Shown piece after piece: positions 46,632-56,799 of a stretch of 64,000 nt of DNA. The translations under genes were made by a program, and so were the position numbers. Source of the stretch: Hymenopellis radicata. Taxonomy: Eukaryota; Basidiomycota; Agaricomycetes; Agaricales; Physalacriaceae. Under the pieces are notes generated by a model. It ran no database searches. It was not told the DNA's origin and was given only the letters and a program-made list of their open reading frames with translations. The stretch covers positions 51,123 through 115,122 of the forward strand of contig JADNRX010000165.1 of NCBI GenBank assembly GCA_015501595.1. The letters run 5' to 3'. Numbering within the stretch: the stretch's first letter is position 1; every line of letters starts with the position of its first letter.

Positions 46632-47624
46632 ATGTCGTCTGACTCGGTCTTACACGCGATATCAAGACCAACGAACTCGAACGATGACACGACGTCAACA
46701 ATAACAGCGATAGCGTCGTATTTCCATCTACCGAAGCCATCTATCGAATCTACAAGGCGTTTCGAGGACGAAGAATTTACACGCTTTTTGACACACTTGA
46801 CGCGAAGAAACACGTTCCAACCATCAGTCAACGCGACGACGCGTGTCATCGCCGATGATGAGTACAACAGATTACTATCGACAAGTCCTAGATATAGCCA
46901 CCCAACAGCAGTCTTTGGCCAGCCCGCCGTGCGTGGATATCACTTTTCTAGACACCCGACTTTGTCTCGCAGGCTTCTCTACCAGAGCCACAAGGAGCTT
47001 ATTGTTCCCCGCCTAAGCGAGATATCTACCATCATTCAATCGTTTATGCTCCTATTCCCTGAAATACTCGATGCGCGCGATTTGCACCTCAAGATCTGTG
47101 AAATGTACGCTTTCATACCGCTCGACGCTATCGTTGAACTGGTCCGACGCGAAGCTTTCCTTTCTTCTTCCATATCACCAGTACGCATTCGATCTGCGGC
47201 TCCGTCCCCCTCACCCTCTCGCTTCGACATGATCCTTCGCGGGCTCGATACACCTCCTAGCACTTCACCCGCCAAGTCAGGCGAATATACCGGTATCGAC
47301 CCGCGGCTTCTCGCTAATCGGAGTCCTTTGGTTGCCGTTGAGAATCGCTCTTCTAGTGGAGCTGGATCTAAGAGACATAGGCGAGTTCAAGAAGAGGCGG
47401 GGGACTCGGAGAATGTGTGCGTTGTGAAGAAGAAACCGAGGCGCAGTCACTATCCAGTGTCTATGCTGCAGATACCTGTTGAGGAGAGAATGAAGCAGCG
47501 CGCTCGGTGGCGGGTGACGTCCAAGTTGATGGAGCGTGTCATGGATAAACCTGACATGGATTCGGAGGAGGAGGAGGGTGTTGAGATGCTGCTCATGTTT
47601 GGGAAAGGGCGTCGGATGTATTAG
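46632..47624 (+). CDS. Unknown intronless protein, 330 residues
   Basis: A single long frame from MSSDSVLHAISRP to KGRRMY. Thr/Ser-rich start, a central part with repeated helices (IVPRLSEISTIIQSFMLLFPEI, HLKICEMYAFIPLDAIVEL), then Ser/Pro-rich and basic segments (SKRHRR, KKKPRRS) that look like nuclear localisation signals, and an acidic DMDSEEEEG near the end. No family is recognised. The lack of introns is unusual among its neighbours. It is convergent with nothing close and lies about 280 bases before IMP3. Confidence 0.7.
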   Translation: MSSDSVLHAISRPTNSNDDTTSTITAIASYFHLPKPSIESTRRFEDEEFTRFLTHLTRRNTFQPSVNATTRVIADDEYNRLLSTSPRYSHPTAVFGQPAVRGYHFSRHPTLSRRLLYQSHKELIVPRLSEISTIIQSFMLLFPEILDARDLHLKICEMYAFIPLDAIVELVRREAFLSSSISPVRIRSAAPSPSPSRFDMILRGLDTPPSTSPAKSGEYTGIDPRLLANRSPLVAVENRSSSGAGSKRHRRVQEEAGDSENVCVVKKKPRRSHYPVSMLQIPVEERMKQRARWRVTSKLMERVMDKPDMDSEEEEGVEMLLMFGKGRRMY

Positions 47625-47902
47625 GAAGGAGTTTTGTTGGATTGTAAGTTTGGGATATGGATTTTGGATACAGAAGCATGACACACTATGTACATCTAGA
47701 CAACTTTACGCAACGTATGTACCATTAGGCATCCACTAGCAATATGATATGTAGCAAACTGTAGCGACACGAGTATCGCGACTCATCCAGAAAGCGTTGT
47801 GTCCGAAAAGGGTAATGCGCACCCCTGCATCCCTTTCCTCTAACGTCCATCTCGTCAGAGCGCCGCCACCTTGCCTCTCCATCGTCGCCCGACTAAGCCG
47901 CC

Positions 47903-48713
47903 ATGGTCCGAAAGCTCAAGCATCACGAGCAGAAACTCCTCAAGAAAGTCGACTTTCTCAATGTAACTTTCTTTTGCTTCACTTGAGTTTTTCTTGCCTC
48001 ACGACATGTCATGTATGTAGTGGAAACAAGATGCAGACCTTCGGGAAGTCAAAGTCATGCGGCGATACCATATCCAAGACAGAGAGGACTACCACAAGTG
48101 TGTTATCCGCTTGATTACAGCTTGATGGAAAGTGTTGACAAACGGTTGAACAGGTACAACAAGCTCTGCGGATCCCTAAGATCCTTCGCGCACCGGATAT
48201 CGCTTCTGCCTGCCCAGGATCCCTATCGCGCGCGCATAGAGGCCCAGCTGCTCTCTAAACTATACGACATGGGCGTGCTCAACTCGACCGACAAGCTCAG
48301 CGACGTCGACAAGCTCACCGTCGCTGCATTCTGTCGTCGTCGTCTCGCGGTATTCATGTGTATGTCCAAGATGGCTGAAACCGTCAGCGCGGTGCGTACC
48401 ACGTCTCGCTTGCAACTAGAAAGATCTGATACACGTATAGGCAGCACAGTTTATCGAGCAGGGACATGTACGAGTTGGACCGGATACTATAACGGATCCT
48501 GCTTTCCTGGTGACGCGGTGCGCATTCATTCTTTTCTTTTTGGATCTCATTCATTTTCATCTACATAGACGTATGGAAGACTTTGTGACATGGGTGGACA
48601 CGTCCAAGCTCAAGCGCACTATCATGTCGTACAACGACGAGGTCAGTCTACTTATCATCGAAGGAAATGCCTTATTCACGCCTCTCTAGCTCGACGACTA
48701 CGATTTGCTATAA
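47903..48713 (+). CDS. IMP3: U3 snoRNP protein IMP3
   Basis: Six exons (47903-47962, 48021-48097, 48154-48391, 48441-48517, 48569-48641, 48690-48713) give 182 residues, the family size. It starts [21 protein letters not shown], has [21 protein letters not shown], then the S4-like RNA-binding part [16 protein letters not shown] and [11 protein letters not shown], and ends [21 protein letters not shown]3 pairs U3 snoRNA with pre-rRNA in the small-subunit processome in the nucleolus. The frame is clean across all five introns. Confidence 0.95.
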
Positions 48714-48994
48714 GCTTTCGCGTGCTGCGGGGGCGACGATTTGGTGCACACCGGCGACGCGGATATATGGGCGTGCCAGATCATCGTTGACGGGTGCCGC
48801 GCCTTGAAAAGTAATTCTGACCAACAGTGCATGTACATTTAAATATATCAGGCCTAAAACTCTTGACGCGTTAATTCCTCCCAGGGGGTGGGCTTGCCGA
48901 TTTGAAACTTGGATCTGCTTTGCATGTCTCGTTCTGTGCCTTCGACCAGCAGAGTTTCCTGAAGTGCGGAAAATGTTTAACAATACAAAGTTCA

Positions 48995-50324
48995 TTAAAA
49001 CCAATCAACTCCGATTGTCCTAACGCGGCTCGGACGCTCGACAGTCTGCTCCTTTCTGGAACCGTCGGTGTCGTTTGCCCATGCCTCGTTTTGCAATGTC
49101 ATGCGGAGTATATCAACGAGCCAGTCATGGCGCTCTAGCAAAGCCTGTCGACGTTCGAGCTCCTCCACCACCTCGGGTTTTTTCTTCTCACGAGAAGTGA
49201 GCCCCTTGTACCTCGAGCAATACACGTTCAAGATGTCTTCCAGGACTTCTCCAAGCCCAGAGGATAAGAGCTTCAAATCGACAACGGTATCTGTTCCCCC
49301 ACGGATTATGTCCATCTTGTCCAAACCGCTCGGTCTGTCAAACCTTGCAAGGAAGGCGCCGCGGTCACTCGGTGTCATGTTGTTTGGAGCGTACCGAGCA
49401 GCCATCCAGAGTAATAGAAGGACGAACGATTCCACATCGTCTCCTACCGTGCGAGGTGGAGGTGACGGACTGCACAGACGGGCAGCCATGAAGTGCTGCG
49501 TGGTGCCCTATGAACAACTTATCAGACAGTCATTAACTGTGTACATCTTATACACACCATTCGGCTGTAAGCCCTGCGTTTATCATCGTCGTCGCACCTG
49601 GCGAGGTCCCAGTCAACGAGGAGGCCGGTGGAAGTGCCATCTGGTTCTTGCGCGAACATAATATTGCCTATGGAAAATTCGGGACGGTCCACGGCGACTG
49701 GTAGCGTATATGCAGCATTATGGGCTGCAGATGTTGATTGGTGAGGTCCAGGTTTAATAAAGAGCGGCGTACCTAGAACAGCATGAAGGACAGAAGAAAC
49801 CAACGCGTGTGTCGAGGGAAATTCAGGTAGAGGCGTTTGAACGGCGTCGAGAATGATACGTGGGTTTGCAACAATCCAGATGGAGTAACAGCGGTCAAGG
49901 AGGCAAGGACTTTGGCGGAATTCGAATGTGTTTGCGTGTCTTTCACCTTCGGGATGCGCAGATAAGGATGGCGCGCGCCATGCATCGTGGCACATAAATT
50001 TTTGGCGCGTCTGGGATTCGAGGGCGACGAAGCAGCGGGTTCCACGGCCGATAGAATGGGGCGCGTAAGGGACTCTCTAACATAGAACGAGCGGTCCTTC
50101 CAAACAGGCTTCTCATGCGCGTCAAGGAGACGGCTTTTCTCGAAAAACCCAAGGCATCCCGATACACCAAGAGGAGAAGGAAAACCGGAGAGGATGGACG
50201 TGTCCTGCATTTGGAGCGTGTCAGTCGCGTTCGACAGAGTTAACGGGTGGATTAGGAATTGACCTTTAGCGTCATAGAAGTGCCCCGGTGGTATGACTTT
50301 CGTGTTTGAAGCTAGGTTCGTCAT
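48995..50324 (-). pseudogene. FunK1-type kinase, copy 3 (decayed)
   Basis: Minus-strand relative of copy 2: it starts MTNLASNTKVIPPGHFYDAK, lacks the same ~250-residue N-terminal region, and ends RVRTIGVDWF. It differs by frame breaks in other places: the frame shifts between KDRSFYVRESLTR and SIGRGTRCFVALE. The catalytic loop is altered to VDRPEFSIGNIMFA, replacing HRD with RPE, so the catalytic Asp is lost. LLVDWDLAR and DDVESFVLLLLWMAARY remain. Not an active kinase. Being more similar in layout to copy 2 than to copy 1, the two probably arose by one duplication after the deletion. Confidence 0.8.
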
Positions 50325-50559
50325 GGAAGATGGTGCTAAGTATTAAAGTAAGGAGGAAAATAAGGGAAGGCGACACCGGGCCGCATTGACCGAACGGGAC
50401 GCTGGTCATGCATTCCCTGACGTTTCGATGTCTGTTCTTCTGAGTACACGTTCATGTAAGTACAGTATGAAGGTACATACTAAACGCTGAATCGATCCTT
50501 TGGCGGTCAAACGTTTTCATAGCAGATTCATTGAGTCGGACTCTATTTCAACACCATTT

Positions 50560-52580
50560 GTTTAGACAACCCTCATTTAAGAACAGAAGTACATGTTAAT
50601 CTCTATCAAAACCTACCATTCGTGCTTTTGGTCGGCGTACAGCCTCAAGCCCGGGGCCCACGACAAGGGAGCACGAAATCCCCCGGGAACTACATACAGT
50701 GGATAACATTCGTTCAACCCTCTCACAGCCGTACATCACATTGGGCGAAAACCTAAGAAATGGCGTTAGCTGCAATTCAGGTGGGTACATATAAAGACGC
50801 ACTGAGGGTACAGAATGTGCATGGTGTGCAAAATTGTTGACGCCGACTCGGGCACTTGGTCATGTCGGTGTGAGGCGTTGACGACGACAGAAGCCGCGTT
50901 CACTCGCTTACAAGAGGAGAGAAGGAAGGAAAGCTGTTGGATTACCTGCTGGAACGATTAGATTCGAGTGCTTGTAACAACGAAAGGCTAACCTTACCTT
51001 TCAATGAGCTGTGGCCTTGGAACCGTCCGGTGCCTCGTTTTATGCTAGCCAATGAGAGCGAGGTTAATGTTAGATGCGAGGATGTTGGGCATAAGGTTGG
51101 CTAGCAGAGGCGGACGGTTTCGATCGGGAGGGGGCGCGCCAGTTTGGGTGAGTTTAGGGCGCCATACCAAAAGTGAGCATACAACATAGGAAGTTGAGAC
51201 TTGAAAAAGGAATGGTAGTGGCATCTGAAGTACTGCACAATCAGATTCAGAACGAGTATCGTTCGAAGATGATGCAGCACTTACAGGTTCTGTTTTCTGC
51301 TCTCGCATGCCGCCACACTTGCCATCCCAAGTTTTAATTATATGGATTTTCAAATATGGGTGCGCGCACTCATGACGAGTTGGGGCCGAGAAAGACAGCC
51401 AGAGGACCGGCGGTAGGGGTCGTCGCATGCTACACGGAGCAACTTGGACTGTGGGTGTCGGGGTGGCGCCTCTTTCGTCGATCTACGGCAGGGGTGGTGT
51501 CGGAGTGCACTTGGTAATGGCAGTCTACGGACAGTCATCAGAGGAGATCAACACAATCGCGGGGCGACGTACGGGCAGCAGCGTTTAGTGGTGAGCGCAT
51601 ATCAATCGTCGTTGTTGGCTGACGTCGGGTGAGTCGGTGAAAGGGTTGATGTAGATGAAGACGACGAACCGATGATGAATGTGTGATGGGCGATAAGTTT
51701 TAACGCGTTCTTGGTTGGGTTTAAGCCCAGAGGCCCACGACAAGGGGACGCGCGGACGATATCGCCCTCCTCCGGGATGACTGTACGCCGCCACAATACC
51801 GCGACGACCATGCAGGCAGACTCAAGGGTAGACAAGACAGAACCTCAACGACAACGAGCGCCGTCGAGAAGAACTGTGTAGTAGTTGGAAAAGAAATAGA
51901 TGAGATGATGGAACTGAAGAAAGAGCAGACGCAAGCACTCACCCTTATATACACTCTAGCTCTTTTGTTCCCTCTGGGGATAGTAAATTAGGAATGGACA
52001 AAAGGCATGAAGGGCTGTTGTCTTCGAGAAGAATGTAGCGTGATGGTGGAGATAAGAACGGGCGGAGTTCGTTTCGTGCATCAATGGCCTGGGTCAGCAG
52101 GAATGGTTGTTGTCCTGTGCGTTTTGTGGCGTCGTCGAAGGCGAGCAGCATTGACTCTGCCTCGTATAAGAGGGTGAGAACTCCTGGAAGATGTATCGTG
52201 GTGGTCTGAATGCGCGCTCTAGGGCTCCTTCTGAGTTCATGGTGGTGGTGTTTGGTCAAGATGTTTAACGCACGTGATCGCATCACAACTTTGTTTGAAT
52301 TGCTCCCTCCATCCCATGGGCCGTCTTGCATTTCTTGCTCCATATCCTTGACAACCAACTCCCCACATTTGCCTCCATAATATGCGCCACCGTAGATTTG
52401 TCGTTCGAGAACCCTGGTCGCGACTCGCGAAAACGATCACCGCACCAGAGAACAAGGATCCATTAACCATTTCTGATACTGATGGACCCACAACTACCGC
52501 TTTGTATTCTCGGGGGAGACTGAAGGGATGCCGGTGACGCGATGCAGCATGCCTGATGAAGTTGGAACAAAAAGGTAAGC
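50560..52580 (-). repeat. R repeat, copy 3 (inverted)
   Basis: Reverse-complement copy of the ~2.1 kb repeat, upstream of FunK1 copy 3 in that gene's direction. The conserved TATATAAG is at 51944-51951 on the minus strand and the short ORF starts at about 51835 (minus). This copy is the most divergent in its 5' block (LTLLYEAESMLLAFDDATKRT). With the kinase it forms an inverted duplicate of 35733-39360. Confidence 0.8.
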
Positions 52581-53075
52581 GACGTTTTCTGATATTCCTC
52601 AGGCCTGAGGCTCTACAAGGCAAAGCTCACCACCCCCCACCAAGGGAATCTGCCAGGATCCGAAACACTCTGACGAGTCTTCTGGGCGAGAAAAGTGCAG
52701 TTCCACCGACGCGGGAGGGCGTAGTACACCATCAGCGATATGGCTAGTATCATCTCAGCGTCTCTTTGGAGGTTGAATGCCCCGCCATCAAAAGCAATAC
52801 ACTGCCGACCCGCAGCGGCAGTATATCAGGCACTTGATCCATACTACCTTTCACGCTATTTTCGTGTACACTGCCTACGAAGCACGACATTACGAAACTT
52901 GGTTCGATTCTCCGGCGCTTACCTCTTATCTCAGATCAGTACTCAACGAAGACACGCGGCCTTGAGTAGATGATCAATCTACACCTTTTGTGCTATTAGC
53001 TGTGTACACTGATCACCTCGCGCGGGGCATGCGCGTACATGAGAACCTTCCTTTCCACGAAACGTCCTTCACGAA
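52581..53075. other. Intergenic; possible small ORF
   Basis: A 62-codon plus-strand ORF at 52777-52965 (MPRHQKQYTADPQRQY...) has no recognisable relatives and may be chance. Part of this stretch could belong to the 5' end of the next gene. Confidence 0.3.
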
Positions 53076-53645
53076 ATGCGCCTTATTAAAGCTGCCAAAG
53101 CGAAGGGCACTAAAGCACTGGCAGCGACCAAAACTAAGATCGCTGTCGTGGAAACCTCGACGGTGTCGCTGTGGCCAAGCAGTACTTGTTCTGATACCGG
53201 TTCTGCTACTAGTAGCTCACACACCTACACAGGTGCCTTGCCACTCCCAAGCCCCAATGTTTGCTGGTATTCCAGCTCTCCCTCGCCGTGCTCAAAGTCT
53301 GATGGTGTAAACTCAGTGATAACAAGAGAAAATCGAAGCACACAGCTGCTATTGCTGGTGGCGTCGTTGCTAGTAAGTCTCTTTCATCGCATTCATACAC
53401 AATCCGACTGAAGGAAACAAGGCATCTTAGTTTTGATCATAATCGTGGTAGCGGTTGTGGTGTACTGTCGTCGCAAGCTGCGTTGTCGGAGTCGCGGGGA
53501 CTTGCAGACAGTTCCATTTCTTGGGATGTCAACTCGAGATGATGATGGAGTTTCCGAGAAGGATTGGGAGGATGTGAACGATCGTAGTCCGAATCGCGCC
53601 GATGCAGTGGTGTCAGTGCATGATATTCCTGCTCGTGCACCTTGA
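53076..53645 (+). CDS. Ser/Thr-rich single-pass membrane protein (5' end uncertain)
   Basis: A Ser/Thr/Pro-rich extracellular-type segment (SSTCSDTGSATSSSHTYTG) is followed by a short Lys-rich stretch (NKRKSKHTAA) and a membrane segment, IAGGVVAILIIIVVAVVVY, interrupted by an intron of about 80 bases ending at 53430. After it comes a basic stop-transfer CRRKLRCRSR and an acidic cytoplasmic tail. This layout is common in mushroom-forming fungi, with unknown function. The frame changes by one base near 53316, where one G seems missing. No signal peptide is visible, so an upstream exon is likely; the start at 53076 is provisional. Confidence 0.55.
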
Positions 53646-53996
53646 CCTTAGAGTTCCAACAATGTGATACTGTGCTCTCCACTTTCCTATTCACTTTTGT
53701 ACTCAGACTAGTAACCATGTATTACTTATTGTGTACCAACACAAGCTTACCATACAACCTTCAATCCTATTAGTACAATTCCAGTACAATTCAGTATTCC
53801 ATTCCCGCATCATCCTTGCTCACTCTCAATGAAAAAGCCTAAATCGTCATTCATATCTTCATTCCAATGTTCATACAAGTAATCGTAGCGAAACGTCGAC
53901 CTGCTTCACTATCGTACATTACAATCGTTCGGGTTGCCATTTCAGAGCAAAGACTGGCCATAGGTGTGGTAGCGGCGAGTGTGTCGATGACCTTGA
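53646..53996. other. Convergent 3' regions, no gene
   Basis: AT-rich space between two converging genes. Nothing recognised. Confidence 0.5.
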
Positions 53997-55820
53997 TTAG
54001 GCCTGGTGACGATGGTCACCGTGTGGGAGGATACCCTGCTGCTGCAAACGGCCTCCATAATACCCGGGCAGTTGATCCCTCTCATGATACATCGCCCCAT
54101 GACCATCATGCGTCGGCACGACATGCATATGCGCGTCAGACATTCCATTGATCAGCCCTTCCCGCGTATCATAGGCCTGATGGAGCCCAATGCCCCAGAC
54201 GTTGTTTCGGTCGACGAGGCGGTCAATGCCGCCCACCAGGGCTTTGAACATCGTAGCCTTGTCGGCTGTGCTGAGTTCGGGGAGATGGAGCGTGTCGACC
54301 AAGTCCTGCACGAGATCATAGATGTTAGCTGGGATAAAACGGCAAGGGTGAGGTGACTTACTCTTCTCTTGTTTCGGTCCGCGTAATTGTCGTTATCGAG
54401 CGAGACCAAAAATTGGCGAGCACTGCGGAATTGACCGACTTGGATGAACTGGATGCCAACCTGGTGATTCTGATCAGCAGGAGCAGGAAACACTCAAGCA
54501 AATGTGCCATGCCTGTTTGACGGGCGCATTCAACCGACCCAGTTCATCGGCGTAGACTTTGATGATGCTTTGACCTCCTTTCTGTCGTCTTCGTGTAGGT
54601 ACACTTGGTCAGTATCGCTGCTACACTTTCATGCGAATGAAGCACCCACTGGGAACACCATCGGTAATAACGATGAGATCAAGGCATTTCACGGCGGCGC
54701 ACTTTGGCTGACAATTCAAGTTGGCAAACATAATCGCCAAGAATATTTTTCAGCGCTGCCGCCATCGGAGTCCCGCGCGGGTGTTCACTTTGTCATGACC
54801 TCAGCAACGGCTTTCGCAGACTAGAGATGTATGCATGAGAATACGTCAATGTGTCCAAAGAACTATCTAACCGTGAGATTCGGGTATTTAGATCCGTGGT
54901 TCAAGAAGTGCAAGTCAAGGCCATTCTTATCATGCTTGACAGCTTCATCAGTGAGCAGACCTAATAGTCTCTTGACCTGTATGAACAACGTTAGAAACAC
55001 GGGTAGCAATGCCAGAAAGAGTGAAAGAGTACATGATCCCAATGCGGCTGCATAGAACCCGAATCGTCTAGAAGGAAAGCGATGTCGTAATCTTTGAGCG
55101 CGCGCTCCGTCTTTCTCTGCAACTCCTCATCATTCATAGCTTCTTGAATCTCAGCACTTGGGATGTAGTTCACTGTGTACAAGCACGCCAATTAGAGACC
55201 GTCGTTATTCAAACGCGAGTCTTACGTTTAAGATCCGTCAGGTGCTCTGTATAGGCGGGCGCTGCTTCTAAATGTGGCGTTAACAAAGGCATGATAGCAG
55301 AGGAGAAGAAACTTACGCTGATGAGGCACGCCAGCCGGAGGTCGCTGAGTCGCAGCTGAAGGACGGCGCCGGCAGACGGCTGTAGCAGGGCCATGGATGT
55401 CGAAGGGCGTTCCACTCTTGCTTCCAGTGAGGATCTCCATGACCGCGCATATCGGTCATATCCTTACCCCAGGAGTTCGTGGGGCCGTACACCTCTTTGT
55501 TCGTGATCCTCTTATCTGAGAGAGCTCGTCAATCTGTGGCGCAACAATTGCCAGGACAGAAGGGGTGTTTACATTCATCAGAAGGCATCTTACTACCGCG
55601 CTGTACTTCGGTCATGTATTGCGGGAAGAGAGGATCCTTCTTGTCATTCTCGCGATACATGTAGTTCACGGAGGGATGCAGCTGTGGGGCAGGACTCGGA
55701 CTCGGTGCCGGGCGCGAGCTCTGGGCATCATTAACTGGAAGCGTCGTGGTGAGGGAGGTACGGCAGTGAGAGTATATTGTTGCAACCTTTCTTGTTTCGA
55801 AAAAGATCTCGTAGACCCAT
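53997..55820 (-). CDS. vWA-domain protein, copy 3, with frame breaks
   Basis: Minus-strand multi-exon gene. It starts MGLRDLFRNKK (Met-Gly), then VNDAQSSRPAPSPSPAPQLHP, a long linker, AAPAYTEHLTDLK, and the vWA domain: YDIAFLLDDSGSM (MIDAS), LDLHFLNHGS, PRGTPMAAALKNIL and LIVITDGVP. The C-terminal part has VGIQFIQVGQF, DLVDTLHLPEL and LVGGIDRLVD, followed by a His/Gln-rich tail not found in copies 1 and 2. At least two one-base frame breaks lie between about 54560 and 54820, one consistent with CC read as C. The long linker between 55270 and 55600 cannot be resolved. It is a paralogue of copies 1 and 2 and may be either a decaying gene or an intact one with consensus errors. Confidence 0.72.
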
Positions 55821-55884
55821 GACTGCAAGCGGAGAGGGAGAGGTGGAGAAAAGAGCGGTGGGAAATGGGAACGAAGGGCATCCC

Positions 55885-55893
55885 TTTTATAAG
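55885..55893 (-). promoter_or_regulatory. TATA box of vWA gene 3
   Basis: CTTATAAAA on the minus strand, about 65 bases before its ATG at 55820. Confidence 0.55.
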
Positions 55894-56799
55894 ACGGGGG
55901 GTGAACAAAGGGCTAAGGCTGTGAGAGTGATTGGTATGCTGGATTACCCACGACCTACTATTGTTCCCTTCTGAGCTGGGTGATCCCGGTCATTGTCCAT
56001 TCTTCATTGCCTTCGCGTACCCTCAGTCCTCAGATGTGCATAAATTGACAAAAGTTATAGCGGAGAAATGGAGACTAAAAGGCGATATGATATTAGCAGG
56101 GGACCAGACGCAAGTAGACAACCGTTTACCTCTGCGCCACAAAAGCATAAAAATAGTCGTACTCTGGCCTGCGCGTTAGTGACTCATGCAGGGCAGGGTA
56201 GACACTAGTCAGAACAAGGAACTCACGGACGAGAGTCACGATAGCGCGGTACTGCACTAAATCCATGCCTAGCAGAAACAAACGAACATGCACCTTGGAG
56301 TTCAAGTTTTCATGGTCGCGTTGAAAATCAGCAACACTCAAAAAATGGGTAGAAAGTCGATTCAGTACGCGTACCAAAAAACACCATGTAATGATTTTTT
56401 CTTTGGGATCGGAGGAGAAGAGGTTGGATTGGTATTCGTTCTGTGCACGTGAGGGTTGTTTGCTCGTGATTGTCAACACCTTCCTCAGTCACGGCCAAGT
56501 TGTCAGCTCATACTTACTTCGCTCTTGATATGTGCACAGTTCCCTTGCAGTTTCCTACGATGTTTCCGTCGCCTCATCAAGACAGACACTGTATCTGTAG
56601 ACTTTTCCGAGAACCTCGGAGCGGCCACGTCTTGTGTTATCAATATACTTGACTCGCTCCAACTTAACTCCATTGCTGTTTTCTTCGGTGATATCCTGCA
56701 CAATGCGACTCACGAAGCGGTAATCCACGTGTTGACTTGAATTGGTTTCGTACGTTCTTTCTATGGCAGGCGCTTATTGCTGACAGCTGGAGCGCTTAG
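55894..56799. other. Intergenic, divergent space, no supported gene
   Basis: About 900 bases between vWA gene 3 (minus) and the DUF6535 gene (plus), with only short random frames. Confidence 0.4.
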
